A stretch of DNA of 64,000 nt, taken from positions 124,001-188,000 of the forward strand of contig JADKAL010000002.1 of assembly GCA_016715325.1 (NCBI GenBank). The letters run 5' to 3'. Below the pieces are notes generated by a model. It did not search any database and was not told the DNA's origin. It saw nothing but the letters and a program-made list of their open reading frames with translations. Shown piece by piece: positions 9,890 through 19,090 of this stretch; position 1 is the stretch's first letter, and every line of letters begins with the position of its first letter. The position numbers and the translations under genes are program-made. This DNA comes from Methylococcaceae bacterium (lineage in GTDB: Bacteria; Pseudomonadota; Gammaproteobacteria; Methylococcales; Methylomonadaceae).

Positions 9890-11182
9890 ATGAGCGAACA
9901 AGATTACAAAGTAGCGGATATAACCCTTGCTGATTGGGGCCGCAAAGAAATCAATATTGCCGAAACCGAAATGCCCGGATTGATGGCCTTGCGCGGAGAA
10001 TATGGCGATAGAAAACCGCTTAAAGACGCACGGATTGCCGGATGTCTGCACATGACAATCCAAACGGCAGTATTAATTGAGACGTTAACTGCGCTGGGAG
10101 CAGAAGTGCGCTGGTCTTCGTGCAATATTTTTTCGACACAAGATCACGCCGCTGCGGCAATTGCTGCGTCTGGAGTTCCCGTTTTTGCTTGGAAAGGCGA
10201 AACGGAAGCGGAAGCCGATTGGTGTATTGAACAAACCATTCTCGGTCCGAATGGCTGGCGTCCTAATATGATTCTCGATGACGGCGGCGATTTAACCAAC
10301 ATGATGCACGATAAGTTTCCGGAATTGATGGCAGATGTCAAAGGTTTGTCGGAAGTAACCACAACCGGTGTCCTGCGCTTATATGAGCGGGTCTCGAAAG
10401 GCACCTTAAAAGTGCCTGCCATTAACGTAAACGATTCCGTTACCAAATCTAAATTCGACAACCTCTATGGCTGCCGCGAATCGTTAGTAGACGGTATCAA
10501 ACGTGCGACCGATGTTATGGTTGCCGGTAAAATCGCAGTGGTATGTGGTTACGGCGACGTCGGTAAAGGTTGTGCGCAGTCGCTACGCGGGTTGGGCGCT
10601 ACGGTATGGATTACCGAAATTGATCCGATATGCGCCTTACAAGCTGCAATGGAAGGTTATCGTGTCGTAACAATGGAAGATGCGGCGCCCATCGCGAATA
10701 TTTTCGTGACTGCAACAGGCAATGTTAGTGTTATTACGCATGAACATATGCGGGTAATGAGAGATCAGGCGATCGTTTGTAACATCGGACACTTTGATTC
10801 CGAAATTGAAATCGCCCAAATACGGCAATACACTTGGGAGAATATCAAACCCCAGGTCGACCATGTCATTTTCCCTGATGGAAAGCGATTAATCATCTTA
10901 GCAGAAGGACGTTTGGTCAATTTGGGTTGTGCAACCGGTCATCCGAGCTTCGTCATGTCGAATTCTTTCTGCAACCAAGTCTTAGCGCAACTCGAATTGT
11001 GGCAAAATGCATCGGCTTACGAAAATAAAGTCTATATTTTACCGAAAAAACTCGATGAAAAAGTGGCAAGATCGCATTTGGCGCAAATAGGTGTTAATTT
11101 GACTGTTCTGACTGATCAACAGGCAAAATACATCAATGTTCCGGTCGAAGGACCTTATAAAGCAGATCATTATCGCTATTAA
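9890..11182 (+). CDS. ahcY: S-adenosylhomocysteine hydrolase
   Basis: A 430-residue NAD-dependent enzyme that splits S-adenosylhomocysteine to homocysteine and adenosine. The N-terminal substrate domain has [15 protein letters not shown]. The NAD-binding Rossmann motif is [14 protein letters not shown]. The C-terminus ends KADHYRY, where the conserved Lys and Tyr reach the partner subunit's cofactor. The AGGAG before the ATG is well placed and the gene follows metK by 21 bases, so the two are co-transcribed. Confidence 0.97.
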   Translation: MSEQDYKVADITLADWGRKEINIAETEMPGLMALRGEYGDRKPLKDARIAGCLHMTIQTAVLIETLTALGAEVRWSSCNIFSTQDHAAAAIAASGVPVFAWKGETEAEADWCIEQTILGPNGWRPNMILDDGGDLTNMMHDKFPELMADVKGLSEVTTTGVLRLYERVSKGTLKVPAINVNDSVTKSKFDNLYGCRESLVDGIKRATDVMVAGKIAVVCGYGDVGKGCAQSLRGLGATVWITEIDPICALQAAMEGYRVVTMEDAAPIANIFVTATGNVSVITHEHMRVMRDQAIVCNIGHFDSEIEIAQIRQYTWENIKPQVDHVIFPDGKRLIILAEGRLVNLGCATGHPSFVMSNSFCNQVLAQLELWQNASAYENKVYILPKKLDEKVARSHLAQIGVNLTVLTDQQAKYINVPVEGPYKADHYRY

Positions 11183-11215
11183 TCTTGGTTGATAGTTCAA
11201 AACATAATTACGAAT

Positions 11216-11243
11216 GACCGGCTTTTTCTGGGAAAGGCCGGTC
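11216..11243 (+). promoter_or_regulatory. Perfect hairpin in the ahcY-metF spacer
   Basis: GACCGGC (11216-11222) pairs with GCCGGTC (11237-11243), and the interior can pair further (TTTTTC with GGAAAG), so the stem is nearly continuous over 28 bases. The AAAGG that could act as SD for metF lies in the 3' arm. There is no T-run. Translational control is an inference. Confidence 0.55.
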
Positions 11244-11248
11244 TAAAA

Positions 11249-12094
11249 ATGCCGATGCAATTATCAGAAAAATCAGAAAATCTCTCTAGCTTCGAATTCT
11301 ATCCGCCCAAAACGGACGAAGGAACGGTCAACTTGCGTGAAGTACAGCGCAAATTGGCCGCCCGGAACCCTGATTTTTTTTCAGTTACCTTCGGCGCGGG
11401 TGGAACGACTCGTGATAAAACATTTGAAACAGTTATCGACATACAAAACACAGGGATTGCAGCTGCACCGCATTTATCGTGTGTTGCATCAACCAAAGAA
11501 AACATCCGGGCTATACTAAAAAAATATCAAGATCACGGCATAACTCGGATCGTCGCTTTACGCGGCGATTTGCCTTCGGGCATGATGTCGGCGGGGGAGT
11601 TTCGTTATGCGAACGAACTCGTCGAGTTTATCAGGCAAGAATCCGGCGATTTTTTCCAAATTCATGTTGCGGCCTATCCTGAAGTGCATCCGCAAGCGTT
11701 AAGCGCTATAGATGATTTCAAGAACTTCAAAAGAAAAGTTTTAGCGGGAGCGGATGCGGCTATCACTCAATATTTCTATAATGCGGATGCTTATTTTTAC
11801 TTCGTTGATTTGTGCGAAAAAAACGGTGTCAATATTCCCATTGTTCCGGGAATCATGCCGATAACGCAGTATTCGCAGTTACTTCGTTTTTCTGAAATGT
11901 GCGGTGCCGATATTCCGCGCTGGCTGCGTAAACGGTTGGAAGGATTCGGCGATGATCGGGCTGCGATACAGGCATTTGGATTAGACTTAGTCTCAAAACT
12001 ATGCCAACGTTTACTTGAAGGCGGAGCACCGGGTCTGCATTTTTATACCATGAATCAATCCGCGCCTTCATTGTCAATTTTAGATAGTCTTTAA
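11249..12094 (+). CDS. metF: 5,10-methylenetetrahydrofolate reductase
   Basis: A 281-residue FAD enzyme of the MetF family that makes 5-methyltetrahydrofolate for homocysteine methylation, closing the cycle with MetK and AhcY. It shows SFEFYPPKTDEG near the N-terminus (the Glu that acts in catalysis), VTFGAGGTTRD, VALRGDLP and GIMPITQYSQL. An in-frame TTG at 11189 would add 20 unconserved residues; the ATG at 11249 gives the usual length. The start lies 66 bases after ahcY, behind the hairpin at 11216-11243. Confidence 0.95.
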   Translation: MPMQLSEKSENLSSFEFYPPKTDEGTVNLREVQRKLAARNPDFFSVTFGAGGTTRDKTFETVIDIQNTGIAAAPHLSCVASTKENIRAILKKYQDHGITRIVALRGDLPSGMMSAGEFRYANELVEFIRQESGDFFQIHVAAYPEVHPQALSAIDDFKNFKRKVLAGADAAITQYFYNADAYFYFVDLCEKNGVNIPIVPGIMPITQYSQLLRFSEMCGADIPRWLRKRLEGFGDDRAAIQAFGLDLVSKLCQRLLEGGAPGLHFYTMNQSAPSLSILDSL

Positions 12095-12922
12095 AGGAAA
12101 ACATTTTCGCGTTATTGCACACATACCCCGTTGTATGGGTGAACGAATAAATGGAAGGTAGCGCAAGAAGCGGAGAGACCGAACCAATCAAGATAGCTGA
12201 GGATCGGTCGCCCAACTTCAGAGTAATGAAATATGTCCCGCCGATAACACTATTCAATTTCAGCTAAAATAAAAAATGCGTAACCCGTATTAAGCAGCGC
12301 AGAATATAGGGACAGAAAAGTCACGAATGCCCGGATTCTGTTACATTCCACCCAGTTAATTGCTACGGGGATGATCGATAAAACCCACGGAACGGATAGT
12401 GGTTGTTCTAGTTGAGTGGAGTTGCGCGCGGCTCCCTACAAGTTACCCGCCGAATGTGATTCATATTGCGCCATATGCGCTCAATTTAAATGTTATCTAA
12501 CACGCTACCGCGCCCATTCATGCTGTTGGTGATTTCTTTATGTTTGAGCACCTCAAAGCAGCAAGCGAAAAAAATAAACATCCAAAATAATTCTTAAATG
12601 TTTAACCTTACATTCATATGGCTTGTATTCATGCTTGCGAAGACGCTATTAACTAATAAAAAATGAGTTTATTTTAAGTAAATTTTAATATTTATTTTAG
12701 GTACTTAACAAAGAATAAATGAAAAAATGACATCGGTTTTAGAGGATAGTGGTTCTTGACTTCTAAAATAAAAGCTAGAAATAATTGGATACTTAATATT
12801 AGAGCGCAAAATCATGCGCGATGATTGTGTTGTATAAATTTATTTTAGCCGGTCGCCAAAATTGTTTGTTGATTAACAACACACGAGTTTGGAGTAGCTT
12901 ATTCTTTACGAGGAGTAATATC
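12095..12922. other. Intergenic region, nothing recognised
   Basis: About 830 bases without a convincing gene. The left half is of mixed composition and could hold decayed sequence; the right half is AT-rich and presumably carries the promoter of the secreted protein at 12923. I found no repeat of the palindromic family, no tRNA and no clear terminator after metF. Confidence 0.45.
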
Positions 12923-13750
12923 ATGAAAAAAACAGCATTAATTATAGCGTTAGCAACATTATCCGGCGCTGCTTATGCGCTTCCAGGCGATGTTCCCCCA
13001 CCATCAGTGGGGATGTCTGGAGCCGCTCCAAAATTATATCCATCGGAACAAGGCGCGTTCAAAGCCCTGGAAGTTGCGACGCAACTTGTCGAATCAGTCA
13101 TAGTACAAAAAGGTTGTGCTTCCAATAAGTTTCCAATTGAAATTCATACAGTTGCCGATGGATCAGGTTCTGCTTCGCTGGGATTGGCACCGTCCCCCGT
13201 TAATTTGAGTATTGCTTTGGACGGTGCAAGTACGGCAAACGGTCGCCGTTACAGCGTTACAGGTGGCGGCACATTGGCTGATTTAACGATTAGCGATATT
13301 AGCGGCAAAGGTAGTTACAATATCGGTTCCATGATGCAAGAATTGAAAACGTATTGGAAAACGACAAGCCCGGTAACAAATCTTCCTGACGGTTTTCAAG
13401 GTTCTATCATAAAAGACTACTGGCGTTTAAGCGAGCTTCAACCGATTCCTAAAGGGTTCGACGATGAGAGCGTACCTGTAAGTACAGTTGTCGATTACGG
13501 CTATCAACAAGTGTCTAAAAACGGCTATATCAAAGCTAAATTTTGGCAAAATAGCCGGACATGGCGCGATAACGGGGTAAACGCTGGTACCTATTGGTAT
13601 AAACAACGCGTAGCGCCCACCGGAAACTGCGCAATTGAAGTTAAAATTGCAGGCTATGGTGAATCGCCTGCCGATAATATCGAAGGATTCAACGAAAAAG
13701 GATTTATCAGAGTAATTGGACCTAGTAATGTCGGTCCATTCTTTAAATAA
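12923..13750 (+). CDS. Secreted protein of unknown function
   Basis: A 275-residue protein with a clean signal peptide (MKKTALIIALATLSGAAYA, cleavage expected before LPGD). I do not recognise a domain. The mature part has a Gly/Ser-rich middle, several Trp/Tyr residues (YWKTTSP, GTYWYKQR) and two Cys, near residues 73 and 234, that could pair in the periplasm. The start at 12923 is preferred over an in-frame upstream ATG at 12821 because the good SD GAGGAG stands 8 bases before it and the signal peptide begins exactly there. It stands alone, with long non-coding flanks on both sides. Confidence 0.75.
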   Translation: MKKTALIIALATLSGAAYALPGDVPPPSVGMSGAAPKLYPSEQGAFKALEVATQLVESVIVQKGCASNKFPIEIHTVADGSGSASLGLAPSPVNLSIALDGASTANGRRYSVTGGGTLADLTISDISGKGSYNIGSMMQELKTYWKTTSPVTNLPDGFQGSIIKDYWRLSELQPIPKGFDDESVPVSTVVDYGYQQVSKNGYIKAKFWQNSRTWRDNGVNAGTYWYKQRVAPTGNCAIEVKIAGYGESPADNIEGFNEKGFIRVIGPSNVGPFFK

Positions 13751-13793
13751 TAATGGTCCTTGCCAAAAATTGTTAGGTCTCTGAATGTCTGAA

Positions 13794-13852
13794 CCGTTCG
13801 TATTAAGCTTGTCGAAGTATATACCGCTTTTCGACCGTCTCAAGGCGAACGG
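13794..13852. repeat. Dispersed palindromic repeat, core-only copy A
   Basis: CCGTTCG (13794-13800) and CGAACGG (13846-13852) bound a 59-base palindromic core that contains AAGCTTGTCGAAG and TTTCGACCGTCTCAAGG. The same core arrangement occurs in the elements near 24341, 56912 and 61949. It lies just after the secreted-protein gene. Confidence 0.55.
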
Positions 13853-14015
13853 AAGTTATGATTACAAGGCCTAATCAATAAGTGATAATGACGGACGCGG
13901 TTCGACGGTTCTCTGCTAAAAAAGTAGAAATTTAGCAATCGCGTCCAATCCTTATCTAGGATTTTTTTCTTCATGAATTTACGGTTAAAAGGAATTCCGT
14001 TTTATAAAGCAATTG

Positions 14016-14330
14016 TTAAGGCAACACATCCGCTTCCCAAGAAACATAGGCCGGACACCATTGCCATATTCCCAATGTTAGAAATCTTGTTAATACCGTC
14101 GGCACACAAGCGCCATGTCCAACCGTTACCTCCTGGTTAATGAGTTTTGTACTATCGCCGCAACGCTTCAGGTAATCATCGGCTTTAATTTCGTTTAAAT
14201 CGGTATGCGGCATAAAAAAAGCGACTATGGTACCGCTAAAGTCGAATCATCTGCCCACTCACTTCCAGAACATTCGGATGTACCGGTATCGTCCTCTTCA
14301 ATGTAATCCTTAACAATGTATTGAAAGACT
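14016..14330 (-). pseudogene. Possible decayed minus-strand gene fragment
   Basis: On the minus strand an open segment of 65 codons ends at 14016 (MPHTDLNEIKADDYLKRCGD onward). In another frame just upstream, about 14224-14325, lies an acidic, Ser-rich stretch (DYIEEDDTGTSECSGSEW) that ends in a stop. Both look protein-like but are in different frames and have no good start. I do not recognise the family. This may be the remains of one gene, or chance. Confidence 0.3.
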
Positions 14331-14394
14331 GCTATTCAACTCGGTTTTATCGGTAACGTTTGTTTTCTCCAGATTATCCTAATCAATTCAATGT

Positions 14395-14435
14395 TTGATC
14401 CATATCAAGCCGCAATTAATTTGTCTGATTACAAT
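14395..14435 (+). promoter_or_regulatory. FNR-type box with class II promoter for the J-domain-like gene
   Basis: TTGATCCATATCAA at 14395-14408 matches the FNR consensus TTGAT-N4-ATCAA at all ten fixed bases. A -10 element TACAAT lies at 14430-14435; a start about 7 bases further (near 14442) puts the box centre (14401.5) at about -41, the class II activating position. The gene at 14518 lies downstream in the same orientation. Confidence 0.7.
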
Positions 14436-14517
14436 GCAACAAACGCAATGAAATTGGCAATTTAGATCTGCATTGGCAAAGGCAATCGGAACAAATTAAG
14501 GCGGGAGTTGATAAAAG

Positions 14518-15132
14518 ATGATTGATTATTACGAATTACTTGAAGTAAATCAGAAAGCAAGCCCGGAAATCATCGGTGAAGTTTATAAAATTTTGCAGAA
14601 ACGCTTTGAATTTGACAGCAATCTGAAAAATCAAGATAAGGTGCAGAAATTACAAGCGTTGAAGGACGCTTTCGATGTTCTTTCCGACCCCGTAAAACGA
14701 AAGGCGTACGATACTGAGTTCAATAAAGCTCAACGTGAAGCCTATGAGTTCTCGCAGAAAAATAATCGTGTTGATACACAAACCGCGAAAAAGCCCCTAA
14801 AGCTTAAACAGAATAATTTCAGCCAGACGCTAAGTTCTGATAACGACACGGCTGAAATGTCTAGTAGCTCGTCCCTTTTGTCTCGGATTAAGTGGAACCG
14901 GTGGGGATGGGCGGTATCGATCTTGGTGGTAGTTATTGTATTAATTTCAATGGTGCGGCCTGACCCTGAAAAGGCGTTGCGTGGCAAGCTAGCGGTCAGC
15001 TTAGAAGCAGAAAAAGATAGAAAAGAACTTGATGCGGAATTGCATAAAAATGATGCCGAAAAACAACCTGTCAACTTTACAGAAACGAAAGGCAAAACCG
15101 AACTAGAAGCTAAATCAGATGATTTAAAATAA
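14518..15132 (+). CDS. Membrane protein with a J-like domain lacking HPD
   Basis: A 204-residue protein. Residues 2-66 look like a J domain: DYYELLEVNQKASPEIIGE for helix I and ALKDAFDVLSDPVKRKAYDT for helices III-IV. The loop that should contain His-Pro-Asp reads EFD (residues 31-33), so the residues needed to stimulate DnaK ATPase are missing. A Lys/Gln/Ser-rich linker leads to one membrane segment (about 129-146, WGWAVSILVVVIVLISMV) and a charged tail of about 58 residues. The topology would place the J-like part in the cytoplasm. It may be a docking module rather than a cochaperone. GGAG stands before the ATG. A perfect FNR box lies upstream, and it faces the bacteriohemerythrin gene. Confidence 0.8.
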   Translation: MIDYYELLEVNQKASPEIIGEVYKILQKRFEFDSNLKNQDKVQKLQALKDAFDVLSDPVKRKAYDTEFNKAQREAYEFSQKNNRVDTQTAKKPLKLKQNNFSQTLSSDNDTAEMSSSSSLLSRIKWNRWGWAVSILVVVIVLISMVRPDPEKALRGKLAVSLEAEKDRKELDAELHKNDAEKQPVNFTETKGKTELEAKSDDLK

Positions 15133-15224
15133 TAAAAAAATTGTGCGCAAGTTAATTGCCTAAACCGATTTAGGCAAATGGAACGGCGATATTGTACAAA
15201 AGGATGGATTAATGCTAGATAATT

Positions 15225-15257
15225 GAGCTTTCGGGATAAATCGCCGAAAGCTCTTTA
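15225..15257. terminator. Hairpin between two convergent genes
   Basis: A perfect 10-bp stem (GAGCTTTCGG at 15225-15234, CCGAAAGCTC at 15244-15253) with a 9-base loop lies between the 3' ends of the J-like gene and the hemerythrin gene. Only short T/A runs flank it, so termination is likely but weak; it may serve both directions. Confidence 0.55.
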
Positions 15258-15287
15258 GTACTCTTTTTCGTTCGATAGCGTTTTTTG

Positions 15288-15686
15288 TTAGCTATTTAAA
15301 GAAGGAGCGTAAGGCATATCGAATTTTGGAATATGGCTATCAAGCCAGCCTTTTACGAAAGCGCCTGTTTCAGCTGTAATTTCCGCTTCGCCGTTATGGA
15401 ATTTTTTTTGTAAATCCAAACAGGTTGCGACAAGCGTGTCGTGTTCGGCTTTGTGGGCGGTGTAACCGGCATATTTCTTCTCTTGCATAAGGCGTTCTTC
15501 TGTAGCGAAATGTTCGGCAACATAACTGATTAAGTCGTCCAGTTGAGCACCAATGGCTGAACGAGCAGCTCCCCCTGTTGCTAAATCGTACAATTTATTT
15601 AATTTGTCGAATAATATTTTGTGTTCACCATCGCAAACCGAAACATCGGTACCGTATTGTTCTTTCGTCCAAGTAATTAAGGCCAT
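15288..15686 (-). CDS. Bacteriohemerythrin
   Basis: A 132-residue single-domain hemerythrin that binds O2 at a di-iron site. All seven expected ligands are present: H22 (CDGEH), H59 and E63 (HFATEE), H78 and H82 (HKAEH), H118 and D123 (HIPKFD). There is no signal peptide, so it is cytoplasmic. Methanotroph bacteriohemerythrins have been linked to O2 supply to particulate methane monooxygenase; that role here is an inference. The start is backed by GGGGGAA before the ATG. A perfect FNR box lies upstream at class II distance from a -10 element. Confidence 0.95.
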   Translation of the reverse strand: MALITWTKEQYGTDVSVCDGEHKILFDKLNKLYDLATGGAARSAIGAQLDDLISYVAEHFATEERLMQEKKYAGYTAHKAEHDTLVATCLDLQKKFHNGEAEITAETGAFVKGWLDSHIPKFDMPYAPSLNS

Positions 15687-15724
15687 AATAATTCCCCCTT
15701 TTTTATTTCGATTTAGGAAGTTTA

Positions 15725-15765
15725 ATTATGCTTAAAAAGTCGGTTAATAATTTGATCTGAATCAA
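15725..15765 (-). promoter_or_regulatory. FNR-type box with class II promoter for bacteriohemerythrin
   Basis: TTGATCTGAATCAA at 15752-15765 matches the FNR consensus at all ten fixed bases. On the minus strand a -10 element CATAAT occupies 15730-15725, giving a start near 15718; the box centre (15758.5) is then 40-41 bases upstream. The leader to the ATG at 15686 would be about 31 bases. Confidence 0.75.
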
Positions 15766-15884
15766 ATTTGATGCCATTAAAGTCGGGTGTTTCAAACCAC
15801 TATTAAGGGTGAAGTAAAGCTAGATTTTAAAGGGTAATCACTGAAATAAACGAAGTACATTAAGACGGTAACGAATTTTCGAAC

Positions 15885-15914
15885 AAAAAAAGGCGGGACA
15901 ACCTCCCGCCTTTT
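15885..15914 (-). terminator. Terminator of the pntAB operon
   Basis: Reading on the minus strand, an 11-bp perfect stem (AAAAGGCGGGA / TCCCGCCTTTT) with a 5-base loop is followed by a T-run, directly after the pntB stop. Confidence 0.9.
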
Positions 15915-15926
15915 CTAAGAAAATAA

Positions 15927-17318
15927 CTAACCTTTTAAAGCCTTTAACACTTCTTCTAGCATTTTCTTGGCATCGCCGAACAACATCCGAGTGTTGTCCT
16001 TAACGAACAATGGATTACCGACACCGGCATAACCCGAAGCCATACTGCGTTTCATGACGATGGTGGTATCGCCCTTCCAGCATTCAAGCACGGGCATCCC
16101 CGCTATTGGGCTGTTAGGGTCGTCGAGGGCGGACGGATTGACGATGTCGTTGGCGCCGATGACGATGCTGACGTCGACTTCATCCCAATCTTCGTTGATT
16201 TCTTCCATTTCATACACGATGTCGTATGGTACTTTGGCTTCCGCGAGCAGTACGTTCATGTGTCCAGGCATACGGCCCGCGACCGGGTGAATGCCGAAGC
16301 CGACTTTCTTACCCTTATCACGTAGAAATTTGGTGATTTCATTGACGGTGTGCTGAGCTTGGGCGACCGCCATGCCGTAGCCTGGGATAATCATGATGTT
16401 TTTGGATGACAACAACAATTGCGCGGTTTCTTCCGCACCGATGGGTTGCACTTCGCCTTCGACGACTGCCGCTTCGCCGCCGGATGCGGTTCCGAAACCG
16501 CCGGCGATCACGCTTAAGAAGTGACGGTTCATTGCTCGGCACATGATGTAACTCAAGATCGCACCGCTGCTGCCGACGAGTGCGCCGGTCACGATCAACA
16601 GGTCGTTGTTCAACATGAATCCGGTAGCGGAGGCCGCCCAGCCGGAGTAGCTGTTGAGCATGGAAACGACCACCGGCATATCCGCGCCGCCGATTGCCAT
16701 CACCATGTGGATTCCGAACAATAACGCGATGACGGTCATGATGACTAAAGGCGTCAAGCCGCCGCCGTTTTCGGTTTGACTCAAGAACATCCCGCCTAAT
16801 ACTACTGCGCCGATCAATAAGCCCAGATTAAGCCAGTGGCGGGCCGGTAACAACATCGGTTTGCCGCTGATCTTTTCGCTGAGTTTGCCGAAGGCGATAA
16901 CGGAACCGGAGAAGGTGACCGCGCCGATCAAAATTCCTAAGTAAATTTCGATTTCATGGATGGTTTTTTCCACGCCGGTTAAACCGGTGCTGGGATCGAG
17001 GAAGTTGGCGTAGCCGACCAAAACTGCCGCCATACCGACCAAGCTGTGCATGATGGCGACCAGTTCCGGCATTTGCGTCATTTCGACCCTTTTCGCTGCA
17101 AATAAGCCGATAGAGCCGCCAATGGCGAGCGCGCCGATCAATATACCGTAAGATGTGACTGCGCCGCTAAATATCGTGGCGAGAATGGCGATGGTCATGC
17201 CGATCATGCCGTAATAATTGCCGCGTCGGGCGGTTTCCTGGTTGCTCAAGCCGCTCAAACTTAAAATGAACAGAATGGTGGCGACGATGTAAGACATCGT
17301 GACTAAACTTTGAGACAT
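15927..17318 (-). CDS. pntB: NAD(P) transhydrogenase subunit beta
   Basis: A 463-residue subunit of the proton-pumping transhydrogenase, which moves hydride from NADH to NADP+ using the proton gradient. The N-terminal half has about nine membrane helices. The C-terminal domain III binds NADP(H), with [32 protein letters not shown] and the [16 protein letters not shown] region. Length matches E. coli PntB. It follows pntA by 13 bases and ends at a strong terminator. In a methylotroph it would balance NADH from formate oxidation against NADPH need (inference). Confidence 0.97.
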   Translation of the reverse strand: MSQSLVTMSYIVATILFILSLSGLSNQETARRGNYYGMIGMTIAILATIFSGAVTSYGILIGALAIGGSIGLFAAKRVEMTQMPELVAIMHSLVGMAAVLVGYANFLDPSTGLTGVEKTIHEIEIYLGILIGAVTFSGSVIAFGKLSEKISGKPMLLPARHWLNLGLLIGAVVLGGMFLSQTENGGGLTPLVIMTVIALLFGIHMVMAIGGADMPVVVSMLNSYSGWAASATGFMLNNDLLIVTGALVGSSGAILSYIMCRAMNRHFLSVIAGGFGTASGGEAAVVEGEVQPIGAEETAQLLLSSKNIMIIPGYGMAVAQAQHTVNEITKFLRDKGKKVGFGIHPVAGRMPGHMNVLLAEAKVPYDIVYEMEEINEDWDEVDVSIVIGANDIVNPSALDDPNSPIAGMPVLECWKGDTTIVMKRSMASGYAGVGNPLFVKDNTRMLFGDAKKMLEEVLKALKG

Positions 17319-17331
17319 TATTATTTTCCCC

Positions 17332-18885
17332 TTATTTTCTGAACATTTCCAACATGCGGCGGGTGACTAAAAAGCCCCCGGCGATGTTGATTGAAGCGAG
17401 CAAAATCCCTAATCCAGCCAGCACCATAACGGTTTGGGTCGGTGATGAAATTTGCACCAAGGCGCCGATGACGATAATGCCGCTGATGGCGTTGGTGACG
17501 CTCATCAAAGGCGTATGCAAGGATGCTGATACATTCCAGATCACTTGGTAACCGACGAAACACGCCAGAACGAAAACCGTAAAGTGCGACATGAACGCCG
17601 TCGGCGCGACCGAACCCACGGCCAATAAGGCCGCACAGCCTAAGATCATGGGTAAAAACTGCATGAGTGCGCTTTTGGGCTTTTCCGGTTCTTGGGTAGC
17701 CGCGGCTTTGGTTTCGGCTTTGGCGGCCGGGGCGACGCTCAAGGTTGGCGGAGGCGGCGGCCAGGTGATTTTTCCTTCTTTGATGACAGTCGTACCGCGA
17801 ATGACCTCGTCTTCCATGTTGACGTTGACGATGCCGTTCTTTTCGGGCGTTAAATCGGTTAACAGATGGCGAAGGTTGGTTGCGTACAGTTGGCTTGACT
17901 GGTTCGCCAAGCGGCTGGGTAAGTCGGTATAACCGATTAAGGTCACGCCGTGTTTAACCACGACTTGGTTCTTTTCCGTCAGTTCGCAGTTGCCGCCTTG
18001 TTCCGCGGCTAAATCGACAACGACACTGCCGGGTTTCATCGATTTAACCATGTCGGCGGTAATCAATTTCGGCGCCGGTTTGCCGGGAATCAACGCCGTG
18101 GTCACGATAATATCGATTTCCAGAGCTTGTTTGGCAAATAAGGCCATTTCCGCTTCGATAAATTCCTTGGACATCACTTTGGCATAACCGCCGGTGCCGG
18201 AACCTTCCTCTTTAAAATCCAGCATCAAGAATTCGGCATCCATACTTTCGATTTGTTCTTTCACTTCAGGCCGGGTATCGAATGCCCGGACGATGGCGCC
18301 CATACTTTTTGCTGCGCCGATGGCTGCTAAACCGGCAACGCCCGCGCCGATGACCATAACTTTTGCCGGGGGTATTTTTCCGGCGGCGGTAATTTGCCCG
18401 GTGAAAAAGCGACCGAAATGCTGTGCCGCTTCCACAATGGCGCGGTAACCGGCAATATTCGCCATAGAACTGAGCGCATCCAGCTTTTGCGCGCGGGAAA
18501 TTCGCGGTACGCTGTCCATCGCCAGAACGGTTGCGCCTTTGGCGGCCAATTTGCTCATCAGTTCTTCGTTTTGGGCAGGCCAGATGAAGCTAATCAAGCG
18601 ACCGTCTTGCGGCAATAAATCGATTTCATGCACACCGAGTTCGGTATTTTGTTCCGGTGCGCGAACTTTCATCACGATGTCGGCGCTCGACCAAAGGGTT
18701 TTGGCATCGGGAACGATTTCGACACCGGCTTTTTGGTAAGCTTCATCGGAGATGTCGGCTTTGGCGCCCGCACCGCTCTCGATGCAGACGGTAAAACCGA
18801 GCTTTATTATTTGTTCCGCGGCTTCCGGCGTCGTTGCGACGCGCTTTTCACCGGGGTGAATTTCTTTCGGTACACCAATCTTCAT
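17332..18885 (-). CDS. pntA: NAD(P) transhydrogenase subunit alpha (fused form)
   Basis: A 517-residue subunit carrying the NAD(H)-binding domain I ([17 protein letters not shown] at the N-terminus, [18 protein letters not shown]ossmann motif), then a Pro/Ala-rich linker ([19 protein letters not shown], about residue 375 on) and four C-terminal membrane helices. It is the single-chain type, as in E. coli, not the split PntAA/PntAB type. The SD AGGAAAC stands before the ATG. It heads the pntAB operon. Confidence 0.97.
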   Translation of the reverse strand: MKIGVPKEIHPGEKRVATTPEAAEQIIKLGFTVCIESGAGAKADISDEAYQKAGVEIVPDAKTLWSSADIVMKVRAPEQNTELGVHEIDLLPQDGRLISFIWPAQNEELMSKLAAKGATVLAMDSVPRISRAQKLDALSSMANIAGYRAIVEAAQHFGRFFTGQITAAGKIPPAKVMVIGAGVAGLAAIGAAKSMGAIVRAFDTRPEVKEQIESMDAEFLMLDFKEEGSGTGGYAKVMSKEFIEAEMALFAKQALEIDIIVTTALIPGKPAPKLITADMVKSMKPGSVVVDLAAEQGGNCELTEKNQVVVKHGVTLIGYTDLPSRLANQSSQLYATNLRHLLTDLTPEKNGIVNVNMEDEVIRGTTVIKEGKITWPPPPPTLSVAPAAKAETKAAATQEPEKPKSALMQFLPMILGCAALLAVGSVAPTAFMSHFTVFVLACFVGYQVIWNVSASLHTPLMSVTNAISGIIVIGALVQISSPTQTVMVLAGLGILLASINIAGGFLVTRRMLEMFRK

Positions 18886-19090
18886 AAGGTTTCCTGTTAG
18901 TGATTTAGGGCATAATACGCATGATTTTCAGGTCACGGTCAAAACTGCGAGAGCATAGAAGATTAAGCTCAGGTTTTCAATAGAATTTGTGATTGACAGG
19001 GTAGGCAGAGATTAAAATAGAAAGCCTACTGGCATTATAGTGTTTCGTTGGCAATTATTTGTTTTATTAATCATAAGTTGGATTTTTTAG

